Assembly: GCA_018798825.1 (NCBI GenBank)
Contig: CP076354.1
Span: 2,164,001-2,228,000 of the forward strand
Length of the DNA stretch: 64,000 nt
Source of the DNA: Ochrobactrum sp. BTU1
GTDB taxonomy: Bacteria; Pseudomonadota; Alphaproteobacteria; Rhizobiales; Rhizobiaceae
Reading direction: 5' to 3'
Shown here piece by piece: positions 40,305 through 49,345 of this stretch; position 1 is the first letter of the stretch; each line of letters begins with the position of its first letter. The notes beneath the pieces were generated by a model. It was not told where the DNA came from. It searched no databases and saw only the letters and a list, made by a program, of their open reading frames with translations. The position numbers and the translations under genes were made by a program.

Positions 40305-41327
40305 TCAGCGCCAGCCAAGTCCCGGTGCAACATGCTTGAGGATCGACTCGATCACATGCGCGTTGTACTCGACACCAAGCTGGTTTGGCACGGTCAGAAG
40401 CAGTGTATCAGCTTCAGCAACCGCCTCATCCTTGGCAAGTTCCTTGATCAGCTGGTCTGGTTCAGCTGCATAGGACCGGCCAAAGACCGCACGCAGATTT
40501 TCCTCGATATAGCCAATCTGGTCCTGCTCTTTGCCGCCATTGCCGAAATAGGCACGGTCACGATCATTCACCAGCGCAAAAATGCTGCGGCTTACTGAAA
40601 CGCGCGGCGTGCGCGTATGTCCGGCTTCTTTCCAGGCTTCACGATAAGCGCGAATCTGCTTGGCCTGCTGAATATGCAAAGGCTCGCCGCTTTCGTCCTT
40701 CTTCAAGGTCGAGCTTTGCAGGTTCATACCAAGCTTTGCGGCCCAGATTGCGGTTGCGTCAGAAGCAGCCCCCCACCAGATACGATCTCTGAGACCTTCC
40801 GAGTGCGGTTCGATCTTCAGAAGCCCCGGAGGGTTTGGAAACATTGGTCGCGGATTTGGCTGTGCAAAGCCTTCGCCTTTCAGCGCCTCAAAGAACACCT
40901 CGCCATGCTTGCGGCCCATATCGGCATCAGTCATGCCTTCTTCCGGCTCATAGCCGAAATAACGCCAACCATCGATCACCTGTTCGGGCGAACCACGGCT
41001 GATCCCGAGCTGCAGGCGGCCTTTGGAGATCAGATCCGCAGCGCCTGCATCTTCGACCATGTAAAGCGGGTTTTCATAGCGCATATCGATGACGGCAGTA
41101 CCGATCTCGATCTTGCTGGTCCTGGCACCTACGGCTGCAAGCAGCGGAAATGGCGAAGCAAGCTGGCGGGCAAAATGATGCACACGGAAATATGCGCCAT
41201 CCGCACCCAACTCTTCAGCAGCGACAGCAAGGTCTATCGACTGCAAAAGCGCATCGCTTGCAGAACGCGTGCCGGACTGTGGCGAAGGCGACCAATGGCC
41301 GAATGAGAGAAAGCCGATATTTTTCAT
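40305..41327 (-). CDS. LLM-class flavin-dependent oxidoreductase
   Basis: A 340-residue luciferase-like monooxygenase-fold protein: GADGAYFRVHHFARQLASPF, then the IEIGTAVIDMRYENPLYMVEDAGAAD and GRLQLGISRGSPEQ segments that line the FMN site in this superfamily. Partner reductase and substrate are unknown. It stands alone, convergent with the autotransporter gene. Confidence 0.87.
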   Translation of the reverse strand: MKNIGFLSFGHWSPSPQSGTRSASDALLQSIDLAVAAEELGADGAYFRVHHFARQLASPFPLLAAVGARTSKIEIGTAVIDMRYENPLYMVEDAGAADLISKGRLQLGISRGSPEQVIDGWRYFGYEPEEGMTDADMGRKHGEVFFEALKGEGFAQPNPRPMFPNPPGLLKIEPHSEGLRDRIWWGAASDATAIWAAKLGMNLQSSTLKKDESGEPLHIQQAKQIRAYREAWKEAGHTRTPRVSVSRSIFALVNDRDRAYFGNGGKEQDQIGYIEENLRAVFGRSYAAEPDQLIKELAKDEAVAEADTLLLTVPNQLGVEYNAHVIESILKHVAPGLGWR

Positions 41328-41666
41328 GACTATGTTCCTCTGAGCATGATCCGGCCAGCGTGAAACAGGACGCGGCAGAACAATGCTTCAAACTTTGTGC
41401 AGGGGCACTTTTCATCTGTTTTGTCAGAATATGGCGGTGGGCGATAGCCATTGAAAGGGCACTGAACACTGTGTTCATGAAACAGAATATAGCGGGCTGG
41501 AAAGCGCCTGCGATGACGACACGTTGACAGCCCAAACGGACCCGATTAAGCCTCAATCTCAGGCGGATAGATCTTCAATCCCATTCTGGAAAAAATGGTA
41601 TTGGATATAAGGTGTATGCCGACAAAATGCCCAAATGGGCAACGCACCAAAACAGGGGAGATTTTC
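41328..41666. other. Intergenic region between LLM gene and ABC substrate-binding gene
   Basis: 339 bases between divergent genes, presumably carrying both promoters. I see no riboswitch, T-box or operator, and no small gene with a ribosome site. Confidence 0.45.
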
Positions 41667-42620
41667 ATGCGTTCTATGCTTCTGGCCTTGCTGGCCGCAA
41701 CAGCACTTGTAACGACGGCTCAGGCCAAGGATGTAACGGTTGCCGTTACTGCTATCGTTGAACATCCGGCACTTGATGCTGCGCGCGACGGCGTGAAAGA
41801 CGCGCTGGCTGCTGCTGGCTTCAAGGAAGGCGAAAACTTGAAGTTCGTCTACCAGTCCGCTCAGGGCAATCCAGCAACCGCTGCGCAGATCGCACGCCAG
41901 TTCGTTGGCGAAGCTCCAGACGTAATCGTTCCGATTTCCACGCCATCGGCTCAGGCTGTTGTTTCCGCAACGCGTGATATTCCGATTGTCTTCACCGCTG
42001 TTTCCGATCCAGTTGGCGCACAGCTCGTCAAGGACATGGCAAAGCCGGGCGGCAACGTAACCGGCCTCTCCGACATGTCGCCAGTGGCTGAGCACATCAA
42101 GCTCATCAAGGAAGTGATGCCGAACATCAAGAAGCTCGGCTATCTCTACAATTCCGGCGAAACCAACTCTGTGTCGCTTCTGGCAGCACTGAAGGAAGCC
42201 GCTTCTGCTGAAGGCATCGAGATCGTTGAATCGGCTGCAACCAAATCGGCGGAAGTTCAGGGCGCAGCCCGTGCCCTCGTTGGCCGTGCAGATGCGATGT
42301 ATGTGCCGACCGACAACACCATCGTTTCAGCGCTTGAAAGCGCCGTCGGTGTTGCCGAAGAAAGCAAGCTGCCACTCTTCACCGCTGATACGGATTCCGT
42401 CAAGCGTGGTGCGCTTGCCGCTCTCGGCTTCAACTATTACGACGTTGGCAAGCAGACCGGCGCTGTCGTTGTGAAAATCCTTAACGGTGAAAAGCCAGGC
42501 GATATCGCTGTCGACATCGCCAAGGGCACCGACCTCGTCATCAATCTTGCTGCTGCAAAGAAGATGGGCGTCGAGTTCCCACAGGCTGTTATCGACCGCG
42601 CAACCAGCAAGGTCGAATAA
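41667..42620 (+). CDS. ABC transporter substrate-binding protein (TrpX/ABC_sub_bind family)
   Basis: A 317-residue periplasmic protein from the ATG at 41667 (GGGGAG seven bases upstream). Signal peptide MRSMLLALLAATALVTTAQA. The domain is the ABC_sub_bind type: AIVEHPALDAARDGVKDALAAAG, DVIVPISTPSAQA, SDPVGAQLV, GGNVTGLSDM, and IPTDNTIVSAL-like YVPTDNTIVSAL. Relatives bind aromatic amino acids (TrpX) or other small ligands. A terminator follows; the permease and ATPase lie 1.7 kb downstream, so the transporter genes are interrupted by an FAD oxidoreductase gene. Confidence 0.9.
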   Translation: MRSMLLALLAATALVTTAQAKDVTVAVTAIVEHPALDAARDGVKDALAAAGFKEGENLKFVYQSAQGNPATAAQIARQFVGEAPDVIVPISTPSAQAVVSATRDIPIVFTAVSDPVGAQLVKDMAKPGGNVTGLSDMSPVAEHIKLIKEVMPNIKKLGYLYNSGETNSVSLLAALKEAASAEGIEIVESAATKSAEVQGAARALVGRADAMYVPTDNTIVSALESAVGVAEESKLPLFTADTDSVKRGALAALGFNYYDVGKQTGAVVVKILNGEKPGDIAVDIAKGTDLVINLAAAKKMGVEFPQAVIDRATSKVE

Positions 42621-42640
42621 TTGGAATTTCTATCCTAAAG

Positions 42641-42675
42641 AAAAGGGCGGGACGATTTCCCGCCCTTTTCTTTTA
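42641..42675 (+). terminator. Terminator between substrate-binding protein and FAD oxidoreductase genes
   Basis: AAAAGGGCGGGA, a four-base loop, TTCCCGCCCTTTTCTTTT: strong stem with T-run. It should uncouple high expression of the binding protein from the downstream genes. Confidence 0.85.
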
Positions 42676-42694
42676 AAACTATCGAGTTTTCAAA

Positions 42695-44014
42695 ATGCCT
42701 GCCATTCGTATCCTTCCTGCTGATGACAACACCAATGGCTGGAGCAGGATATTGCCTGCCCGTGCGCCACGAGCTGCACTTAAAGGCGGTATCAAAGTTG
42801 ACTGGATTGTGCTGGGCGCTGGATATGCAGGCTTAGCCGCCGCCCGGAGGCTCGCCGAAAACCGGCCCAATGACCAGATTGCACTCATCGATGCTCAGGA
42901 AGTCGGAAAAGGCACATCCGGACGCGCTGCAGGCTTTGCCATTGATCTGCCGCACAATGTCAGCTCATCGATGGAGGAACTGGCCAAGTCGCACAGCTAC
43001 CGTGCGCTGGCGCGTGCAGCCATCGACCATCTGAAACAGCAGATTGACCAGCATGGCATCGACTGCGACTGGCGGCAGGATGGAAAGTTTCACGCAGCCG
43101 TTTCCGATCAGGGGATGCGTGAGGTTCTTGAACCAACCGTCAAAGAGCTGGAGCGCCTTAAAGAACCCTTCGACTGGCTTGAAGGGGATGCTCTTACCAG
43201 GCGGCTCGGTACCAGCCATTTCAAAGCAGCGATCTTCACCTATGGCACATCACTGCTGAACCCTGCTGCTCTGGTGCGTGGCCTTGCCGACAATCTGCCC
43301 GCAAATGTCACGCTTTATGAAAACTCTGCCGTGACCAAGATCGATTATGGCGACCGTATCCTCATAAGCACGGCAAAGGGTCAGGTTCAGGCACCCGCCA
43401 TGATTCTGACTGTCAACGGCTTTGGTGAGCAGTTCGGCTTTTTCAGGCGTAAGCTTCTGAATTTCGCAGCCCATGCGAGCCTCAGCCGCAAGCTTGACGA
43501 TCAGGAATACAAAGCCATCGGCGAAGTCGCTCCTTGGGGGCTGACACCTGCCAATTCCTTTGCTGGCATCACCATGCGCCTTACCTCTGACCGGCGCATA
43601 CTGGTTCGGCAGAACGTGCATTTCTGCCCGTCGCTGCGCCAGTCGGATGCACGGCGCCAAACAATCAAGCGTGAACACAAACGGCTGTTCGACGAGCGTT
43701 TCCCGATGCTTTCAAACGTCGATATGGAACATACATGGACCGGCTTCATCTGCCTGTCACGCAATGGCGCTCCGGGTTTTGGACAGATCGCCAAGAATGT
43801 TTATACCTCGCTTTGCCAGAACGGCGTCGGCATCACCAAAGGCACGATTGGCGGCATTCTTGCAGCCGACATGGCCTGCGATATCGACAATCCACTGATC
43901 GACGACATGCTGAAGCTCGGCAGCCCGACCGAACTGCCACCACGACCATTCCTCGACATTGGCGTCCGCGCACGATTTGCCTGGGAGCTATGGCGTGCAC
44001 GCGGCGAAGTATGA
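42695..44014 (+). CDS. FAD-dependent oxidoreductase (DAO family)
   Basis: A 439-residue flavoprotein: FAD motif WIVLGAGYAGLAAARRLAEN, then GRAAGFAIDLPHNV, and late WTGFICLSRNGAPGFG and GVGITKGTIGGILAADMA, a standard DAO-family C-terminus. The family oxidises amines, amino acids or sarcosine-like compounds. Position between the binding protein and its permease suggests it oxidises the imported ligand or a related amine. No Shine-Dalgarno is clear at the ATG. Confidence 0.87.
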   Translation: MPAIRILPADDNTNGWSRILPARAPRAALKGGIKVDWIVLGAGYAGLAAARRLAENRPNDQIALIDAQEVGKGTSGRAAGFAIDLPHNVSSSMEELAKSHSYRALARAAIDHLKQQIDQHGIDCDWRQDGKFHAAVSDQGMREVLEPTVKELERLKEPFDWLEGDALTRRLGTSHFKAAIFTYGTSLLNPAALVRGLADNLPANVTLYENSAVTKIDYGDRILISTAKGQVQAPAMILTVNGFGEQFGFFRRKLLNFAAHASLSRKLDDQEYKAIGEVAPWGLTPANSFAGITMRLTSDRRILVRQNVHFCPSLRQSDARRQTIKREHKRLFDERFPMLSNVDMEHTWTGFICLSRNGAPGFGQIAKNVYTSLCQNGVGITKGTIGGILAADMACDIDNPLIDDMLKLGSPTELPPRPFLDIGVRARFAWELWRARGEV

Positions 44015-44351
44015 GCGAAACCGAGTGAGCTGAATGTTGTAACAGGCGCACAGACTGGTGCTTTTTGGCGCATTTGCAGCGATAATGCTTGCTTATTGGA
44101 GCTTTTGGGTTGTATCGGGAAAAAGACAGAGCCAGAACAATCGCAAGCAATAAAATTGCGCATGAAAAACCGGGGAATGGTTCCAAAGGCAGATGTGTTT
44201 GGAACAAACTCAAATCAAAACCGGTCGTGATTGAAACAGGTCTTTCGGACATAAGAAGGCAAATGCCTGAATGTGCGAAAGCCAGTGAATCTATGTGCCT
44301 TGAATGGTGCGTTTTCATTTTCAATGACGGCAAAGAACAAGGAATCTCAAT
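44015..44351. other. Intergenic region between FAD oxidoreductase and permease genes
   Basis: 337 bases inside an otherwise same-direction gene set. A frame is open across 44089-44355 but has no ribosome site or recognisable similarity, so I do not call it a gene. The region may hold a promoter for the permease-ATPase pair; AAGGA at 44338 is their ribosome site. Confidence 0.45.
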
Positions 44352-45236
44352 GTGAGTCAGATCGCCTTCTGGGGTGCGGTCGAATTGGGCCTCGTCTTCT
44401 CTTTTGTCGCCATCGGCGTCTATCTGGCTTTCCGCGTGCTCGATTTCCCCGATCTGACCGTGGATGGCTCGTTTCCGCTTGGTGCGGCCGTAACAGGCGT
44501 TCTGATCCTTGCTGGCTGGAATCCATGGCTTTCCGCCGGTGTTGCGATGATTGCAGGCTCGATTGCCGGTCTGGTGACAGCGACGCTCAACGTGCGCTTC
44601 AAGATCCTCAACCTGCTGGCTTCCATTCTGACGATGATTGCACTGTTCTCAGTCAATCTGCGCGTCATGGGTCGCCCGAATATCGCACTGATTAATCAGG
44701 ATACGATGCTGTCTCCGTTCTTCGGTCACGGCATTCCTGAATATTATGTGCGTCCGGCCTTCCTGTTTGTGCTGGTTGCCATCACGGTATTCCTGGTCTG
44801 GCGCTTCCTCGAAAGCGACATGGGCCTTGCGATGCGTGCAACTGGCGCCAATCCGAAAATGGCCCGCGCACAGGGCGTACGCACTGATCGCCAGATTTAC
44901 CTCGGAATGGCACTCTCCAATGCTCTCGTGGCGCTTGGCGGCTCGCTTTTCGCCCAGACAAACGGCTTTGCGGACGTGACCTCCGGCGTGGGTACAATCG
45001 TTGTTGGTCTTGCCGCTGTGATCATCGGCGAAACATTGCTGCGCTCGCGTCTCATCCTCGTCATTCTCATTGGCTGTGTTGCCGGTTCGATCATCTACCG
45101 CATCGCTATCCAGCTCGCGCTTTCCAATGGCAGCATTGTCGGGCTTCAGGCTTCTGACCTCAACATTGCGACGGCACTTCTTGTTACCTTCGCGCTGATA
45201 TTGCCGCGCCTGCGTCGTGGAGGAGCATCATCATGA
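44352..45236 (+). CDS. ABC transporter permease (TrpY-like)
   Basis: A 294-residue inner-membrane permease of the branched-chain/ribose type, with about eight or nine hydrophobic helices. FRVLDFPDLTVDGSFPLGAA, ASILTMIALFSVNLRVMG and MRATGANPKMARAQGV are typical for the family paired with ABC_sub_bind proteins. The start is GTG at 44352 with AAGGA upstream; the ATG two bases earlier runs into TGA at once. It overlaps the ATPase gene by four bases. Confidence 0.9.
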   Translation: MSQIAFWGAVELGLVFSFVAIGVYLAFRVLDFPDLTVDGSFPLGAAVTGVLILAGWNPWLSAGVAMIAGSIAGLVTATLNVRFKILNLLASILTMIALFSVNLRVMGRPNIALINQDTMLSPFFGHGIPEYYVRPAFLFVLVAITVFLVWRFLESDMGLAMRATGANPKMARAQGVRTDRQIYLGMALSNALVALGGSLFAQTNGFADVTSGVGTIVVGLAAVIIGETLLRSRLILVILIGCVAGSIIYRIAIQLALSNGSIVGLQASDLNIATALLVTFALILPRLRRGGASS

Positions 45237-46027
45237 TCGAAGTATCCAATCTTGAAGTTATCTTCGGTCGTGGAACACCGCTTGAAAAGCAGGTGCTCAA
45301 CAAGATCAACCTGACGATGGAGCAAGGCACCTTCGTCACCGTGATCGGTTCCAACGGCGCTGGCAAATCAACTATGCTGGGCGTTTTGGCAGGCGATGTC
45401 ATCCCGACGTCGGGCAAGGTGGTAATCAGCGGACAGGACGTGACCCGCAAGTCCACTGCCGAGCGTGCTGGTCTTGTGGCACGCGTGTTTCAGGACCCGC
45501 TTGCAGGCAGCTGTGGAACACTGACGATTGAAGAAAACCTGGCACTGGCTGCATCGCGTGGAACACGCCGTGGCCTCACCCACGCGCTTAATTCCAAGCG
45601 CCGTGAATGGTTCCGCGAACGCGTGGCAAGCCTCAATCTCGGCCTCGAAAACCGTATGCAGGATCGCATGGAGCTTCTCTCCGGCGGTCAGCGTCAGGCG
45701 CTCTCGCTAATCATGGCAACATTGGCGGGTTCAGAAGTGCTGCTGCTTGATGAGCATACGGCAGCACTTGATCCCGGCATGGCTGAATTCGTCATGGAAC
45801 TGACCCGCACGCTGATTGCTGAAAACAAGCTGACAGCACTGATGGTCACGCATTCCATGCGTCAGGCGCTCGATTATGGCGACCGCACCATCATGCTGCA
45901 TGGCGGCAAGATCCTGCTCGACGTAACCGGTGACAAACGCAAGACGCTCGGCGTTGAAGACCTCATCGAAATGTTCCGCAAAGTGCGCGGACAGACACTC
46001 GATGACGATGCTTTGCTGATCGAATAA
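45233..46027 (+). CDS. ABC transporter ATP-binding protein (TrpZ-like)
   Basis: A 264-residue nucleotide-binding subunit: Walker A GSNGAGKSTMLG, Q-loop VFQDPLAG, signature LLSGGQRQALSL, Walker B LLLDEHTAAL and the His of VTHSMRQAL. ATGA overlap with the permease gene shows coupling. With the binding protein at 41.7 kb it completes an uptake system of the tryptophan/tyrosine-type family; the ligand is not proven. Confidence 0.93.
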   Translation: MIEVSNLEVIFGRGTPLEKQVLNKINLTMEQGTFVTVIGSNGAGKSTMLGVLAGDVIPTSGKVVISGQDVTRKSTAERAGLVARVFQDPLAGSCGTLTIEENLALAASRGTRRGLTHALNSKRREWFRERVASLNLGLENRMQDRMELLSGGQRQALSLIMATLAGSEVLLLDEHTAALDPGMAEFVMELTRTLIAENKLTALMVTHSMRQALDYGDRTIMLHGGKILLDVTGDKRKTLGVEDLIEMFRKVRGQTLDDDALLIE

Positions 46028-46048
46028 TATTACAAACAGCTTTGTTTC

Positions 46049-46087
46049 ACAGCCGCCGTTCAGTTTGACCGGCGGCTGTTTCGTTTG
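46049..46087 (+). terminator. Terminator after the ABC transporter genes
   Basis: ACAGCCGCCG, an eleven-base loop, CGGCGGCTGTTTCGTTT. Confidence 0.75.
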
Positions 46088-46113
46088 AAAACGAATTGCG
46101 CTACTTAATCCTA

Positions 46114-47157
46114 ATGGCGCAAAAAAAAGCACACGAAGTCGATCAGTTTATTGGAAAGCCGAGCAGCTCGTTTCCGGTTGTGCTGCTCTACGGCCCTGAT
46201 AAGGGGCTGGTGAGCGAACGTGCGCGTCGATACGCGCAGGCGACCAAGCTTCCGCTCGATGATCCCTTTGCCGTCATCCGCATGGAAGCCGATGAAATCG
46301 ATGCCGATCCTTCAAAGCTCGCAGACGAAGCGCGGACAATTTCGATGTTCGGCGGCGAGCGGCTCATCTGGATCAAGAATGCAGCCGGGCAAAAGAAGCT
46401 CGCGGATGCCGTGAAACTTCTGGTGAGCGAGCCACCGCGTGAAACCTATATTCTGGTTGAAGCAGGTGATCTCAAGAAAGGCGCAGGCCTTCGCAGTGCT
46501 GTAGAGAACGGTTCTGCTGGTATGGCGTTGCCCTGCTATTCAGATGATGCGCGCGGCATAGACGGTGTGATTGACGACGTTCTAGCCGAATGGAAAATGC
46601 AGATCACCATGGACGGGCGCCAGCTGTTGCGGGCAAGTCTTGGCGGCGATCGTCTTGCCACGCGTGGCGAGCTGGAAAAGCTCTGCCTTTATGCGCGCGG
46701 CAAGGAGCGCATTGACATAGATGATGTGCGGGAAGCCGTTGGCGATGTGGCCGGGCTTTCGACCGACGAAGTGGTGGATGCTGTCCTAAACGGCGATCTG
46801 TCGCGTTTTGAGATGACATTTGACCGCGTCGTAAAATCAGGCACAGCACCCTTCTTGGTGCTCAACACAGCAGCTCGTCAGTTCCAACAGATACAGACCC
46901 TACGCCATATAGCAGACACTGAGCGCAAAAGTGCTTCAGTCGTTGTTGCATCGGCACGGCCTCCGATCTTCTTCAACCGCAAAAAGCTGATTGAAAACGC
47001 CGTCGGCCGCTGGAATGCCGACAGTCTTTCCCGTGTGATGGAACGTCTGCAACGCGCGGTCCTTGAAAGCCGTCAGAATGCGGCATTGGCTGTGCCGATC
47101 ATCCGCCAATGCTTGCTGGCGATTTCGGTAGAAGCCGTGAAACTCTCGCGCCGATAG
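46114..47157 (+). CDS. holA: DNA polymerase III subunit delta
   Basis: A 347-residue clamp-loader subunit, from the ATG at 46114; an in-frame TTG at 46096 is unlikely. N-terminal segment VVLLYGPDKGLVSERARR is the Walker-like region of delta, followed by DPFAVIRMEADEIDADP and the C-terminal helical domain LSRVMERLQRAVLESRQNAALAVPIIRQCLL. Delta opens the beta sliding clamp during loading. It is the first recognisable replication gene approaching the origin. Confidence 0.9.
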   Translation: MAQKKAHEVDQFIGKPSSSFPVVLLYGPDKGLVSERARRYAQATKLPLDDPFAVIRMEADEIDADPSKLADEARTISMFGGERLIWIKNAAGQKKLADAVKLLVSEPPRETYILVEAGDLKKGAGLRSAVENGSAGMALPCYSDDARGIDGVIDDVLAEWKMQITMDGRQLLRASLGGDRLATRGELEKLCLYARGKERIDIDDVREAVGDVAGLSTDEVVDAVLNGDLSRFEMTFDRVVKSGTAPFLVLNTAARQFQQIQTLRHIADTERKSASVVVASARPPIFFNRKKLIENAVGRWNADSLSRVMERLQRAVLESRQNAALAVPIIRQCLLAISVEAVKLSRR

Positions 47158-47161
47158 AATT

Positions 47162-47668
47162 CTAACCAAGCTTTAGCTGCAGGCTTTCCTGATACTTGCG
47201 CCACAGCGAGACCAACCAGCCGCCAAAATAGCCCGCTGACGCGCCAGATACGACGGCTGTAATCAATGTAAGGGATGCGTGCTCTCCCGGATAAAACGCG
47301 TTCAGCACTGCCAGCACATATTGAGAGCAGAAGAAAATCAGATTTCTGATCAGCGGCAAAATCGTGCCCGCACGCTCGATAGTTTTGTTCTCACGATCAA
47401 CCGCCAGAATGCGCGGCCCCGTGAAATATCCGACAGGTGCCAGCACAAACAGGCCCACAAACCATGCCATCAGAAACGTGCTGAACTGATCTGAATTGCT
47501 GTCGAAATGCAAAAAGCCAACAGCGATGAAAATCACCGGCACAAATAGCATTCGCCAAACGGTCACTGTTCGTGTTTCACGCCCTTTGATCCCCGTTATG
47601 ATGAGATAAGCAAGCAGGCCCCAAACATAGACAGGCGTGTGAATGATTATTTGTGTTAACATTTCCAT
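47162..47668 (-). CDS. DUF6622-like inner-membrane protein
   Basis: A 168-residue protein with four or five transmembrane helices (VYVWGLLAYLIITGIKG; MLFVPVIFIAVGFLHF; FLMAWFVGLFVLAPVGYF; LTLITAVVSGASAGYFGGWLV). GIKGRETRTV and GPRILAVDRENKTIERAGT are the loop patterns of the DUF6622 family as I recall it. Start ATG at 47668 with GGGAG eleven bases upstream. Function unknown. Convergent with holA. Confidence 0.75.
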   Translation of the reverse strand: MEMLTQIIIHTPVYVWGLLAYLIITGIKGRETRTVTVWRMLFVPVIFIAVGFLHFDSNSDQFSTFLMAWFVGLFVLAPVGYFTGPRILAVDRENKTIERAGTILPLIRNLIFFCSQYVLAVLNAFYPGEHASLTLITAVVSGASAGYFGGWLVSLWRKYQESLQLKLG

Positions 47669-48019
47669 AGATGCAGTATCTCCCAAGCCCGGCGATAAAC
47701 AAGCAGCGTCTTAATACTATACGACTTAAAAGCACTTCAATAGAAACCGGTTACACGGACCCATTGATGACATTTCGGGACTTACAGCGGTTCCAGTTAG
47801 AAATGAATCGTTGGAACCACTGTAACTATTTGTTTTTACGCATTATCCGACGCAAAACCGCTTCGCACTTTTGCTGGAAATGCTATAATCAACAGCCCGT
47901 GAGTACCCTCACCCAATCTTGAGTTCATCTCTCTGCTCAACAGTATTAGCTTCATTGAAAGAAACGAAATCGCAAGATTCCGGTCCCTACATATAGTTAT
48001 AACCTATTGGAATAAAACG
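47669..48019. other. Intergenic region with a 107-bp repeat
   Basis: About 350 bases; the repeat at 47783-47889 takes the middle. The remainder has no open frame of note before the 55-residue gene at 48020. Confidence 0.5.
47783..47889 (+). repeat. 107-bp palindromic repeat, copy A
   Basis: Starts TACAGCGGTTCCAGTTAG, with CAGCGGTTCCA pairing with TGGAACCACTG, then the core ACGCATTATCCGACGCAAAA, CCGCTTCGCACTTTTGCTGG and ends AAATGCTATAAT. The inverted copy at 56477-56583 has the same ends and length and is nearly identical. Size and palindromic nature fit the Brucella Bru-RS repeats. Confidence 0.85.
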
Positions 48020-48187
48020 ATGATTGGCTGCATTCCCCCGATTCTTCTGCTCATGCTCGGCGCAATGCTTGGCTGGCTGATCGGTGGCAATTATGGTGCG
48101 GTCTGGGGAAGCTCAATCGGCGCGATCATCGGCATCGTCCTGATGATTATCATCGTCTTTTCGCTCATGAAAGCCCGAGGCCGCTAA
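48020..48187 (+). CDS. 55-residue glycine-zipper membrane protein
   Basis: A short gene: ATG at 48020 with TTGGAA about eight bases upstream, TAA at 48185. The product has two hydrophobic helices, IPPILLLMLGAMLGWLIGG and SSIGAIIGIVLMIIIVFSL, with small residues spaced as in glycine-zipper hairpins, and a basic end MKARGR that should stay cytoplasmic. Function unknown. A degenerate dispersed repeat follows directly. Confidence 0.7.
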   Translation: MIGCIPPILLLMLGAMLGWLIGGNYGAVWGSSIGAIIGIVLMIIIVFSLMKARGR

Positions 48188-48340
48188 AGCATGTGTCGGA
48201 AAAGTTGGGACCGTCTTCGCCGGGATTTCTATACACTCGACTGGTTTTTGTTCTCGCTACGATCCGATAACGAAGTGTCAAAAACAAAGAGATGGAACGA
48301 GCTGAGTGGACACAGTTAATCGCGACACACTTTAACGAAA
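48188..48340. repeat. Degenerate dispersed repeat downstream of parB
   Basis: AGCATGTGTCGGAAAAGTTGG at the left and AAAAACAAAGAGATGGAACGAGC, CGCGACACAC at the right match the element at 19.5 kb (GCATATCGCAGAAAAGTGCG; AAAAAACAAAGAGATAGAGC). The middle is diverged. Confidence 0.55.
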
Positions 48341-48400
48341 AAAACCGTGAAACAGATGATGTTCCACGGTCTCAAATACCAAGTGTCTGACGAAATAGTA

Positions 48401-49276
48401 TCAGCTCTGCAGACGACGGCAAATCTCGTCGAGCTGCTCGAGCGAGCTGTAGCGAATTTTGACATCGCCACCACGTTCGCGATGGTTGATCTCAACCTTC
48501 ATTCCAGTGACATCGGACAGCAGCTTTTCAAGCGCTTTAGTGTCAGCATCTTTCTCGATGGGCACACTCTTGCCCGGCTTCGGCTCGGTGCCGTTGCGTG
48601 CCTGAGACAAGGCCTCAACCTGACGCACGGACAGACCCTCTTTCACAACCCGCTCAGCCAGAGCGGTCGGGTCTTCCATCGTGATCAGGCTACGGGCATG
48701 ACCAGCTGACAAAGCGCCATCAGAGATAAAATCCTGTACGCGTTGCGGCAGTTTTAAAAGACGCAGCGTATTGGCCACATGGCTGCGGCTTTTGCCGATA
48801 ACCTGGGCCAGATCGTTCTGCGTATAATCGTGATTGTCGATAAGCTGTTGATATCCCATAGCTTCTTCGACCGCGTTGAGGTCAGCACGCTGTACGTTTT
48901 CAACGATTGCAATCTCAAGCGCCACGCGATCATCAACATCGCGGATGATCACCGGGATGCTGTCGACGCCCGCGCGCTGCGATGCGCGCCAGCGACGTTC
49001 ACCGGCGATCAGCTCAAAGCGATCAGGTTCGCCTGGTGCGGGACGAACCACGATTGGCTGAACGACACCGTGTTCCTTGATCGACTGCGCCAGATCTTCG
49101 AGTTCGACTTCCGAAAACATGCGACGCGGATTGCGCGGATTGCGTGTTACGAACTCAATCGGAACATTACGCTCGCTTGAAATCGGCACCTTGCGTTCTT
49201 CCGCCGGGCGGTCGATTTCACCGATCAGGGCGGCCAAGCCGCGGCCAAGGCGCTTTTTTGAAGGATCGTCGTTCAT
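48401..49276 (-). CDS. parB: Chromosome-partitioning protein ParB
   Basis: A 291-residue ParB/Spo0J. The N-terminal KKRLGRGLAALIGE motif binds ParA; then IVVRPAPGEPDRFELIAGERRWRAS region with GERRWRAS (CTP/arginine patch), and the HTH TQNDLAQVIGKSRSHVANTLRLL that reads parS. The C-terminal dimer domain ends the protein. ATG at 49276 has AGGAA eight bases upstream; an in-frame TTG at 49294 is less likely. Four parS or parS-like sites lie within 10 kb. Confidence 0.97.
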   Translation of the reverse strand: MNDDPSKKRLGRGLAALIGEIDRPAEERKVPISSERNVPIEFVTRNPRNPRRMFSEVELEDLAQSIKEHGVVQPIVVRPAPGEPDRFELIAGERRWRASQRAGVDSIPVIIRDVDDRVALEIAIVENVQRADLNAVEEAMGYQQLIDNHDYTQNDLAQVIGKSRSHVANTLRLLKLPQRVQDFISDGALSAGHARSLITMEDPTALAERVVKEGLSVRQVEALSQARNGTEPKPGKSVPIEKDADTKALEKLLSDVTGMKVEINHRERGGDVKIRYSSLEQLDEICRRLQS

Positions 49277-49345
49277 CGTCGGCAGTTCCTGCAATTGTTA
49301 CGTAGTCGAATCGATAAAGTACCGTTATCCGATACTCGCTTATTG

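Noticed and set aside
44089..44355. 88-codon open frame before the permease gene
   Set aside because: No ribosome site, no recognisable domain, and its end overlaps the permease start in another frame.
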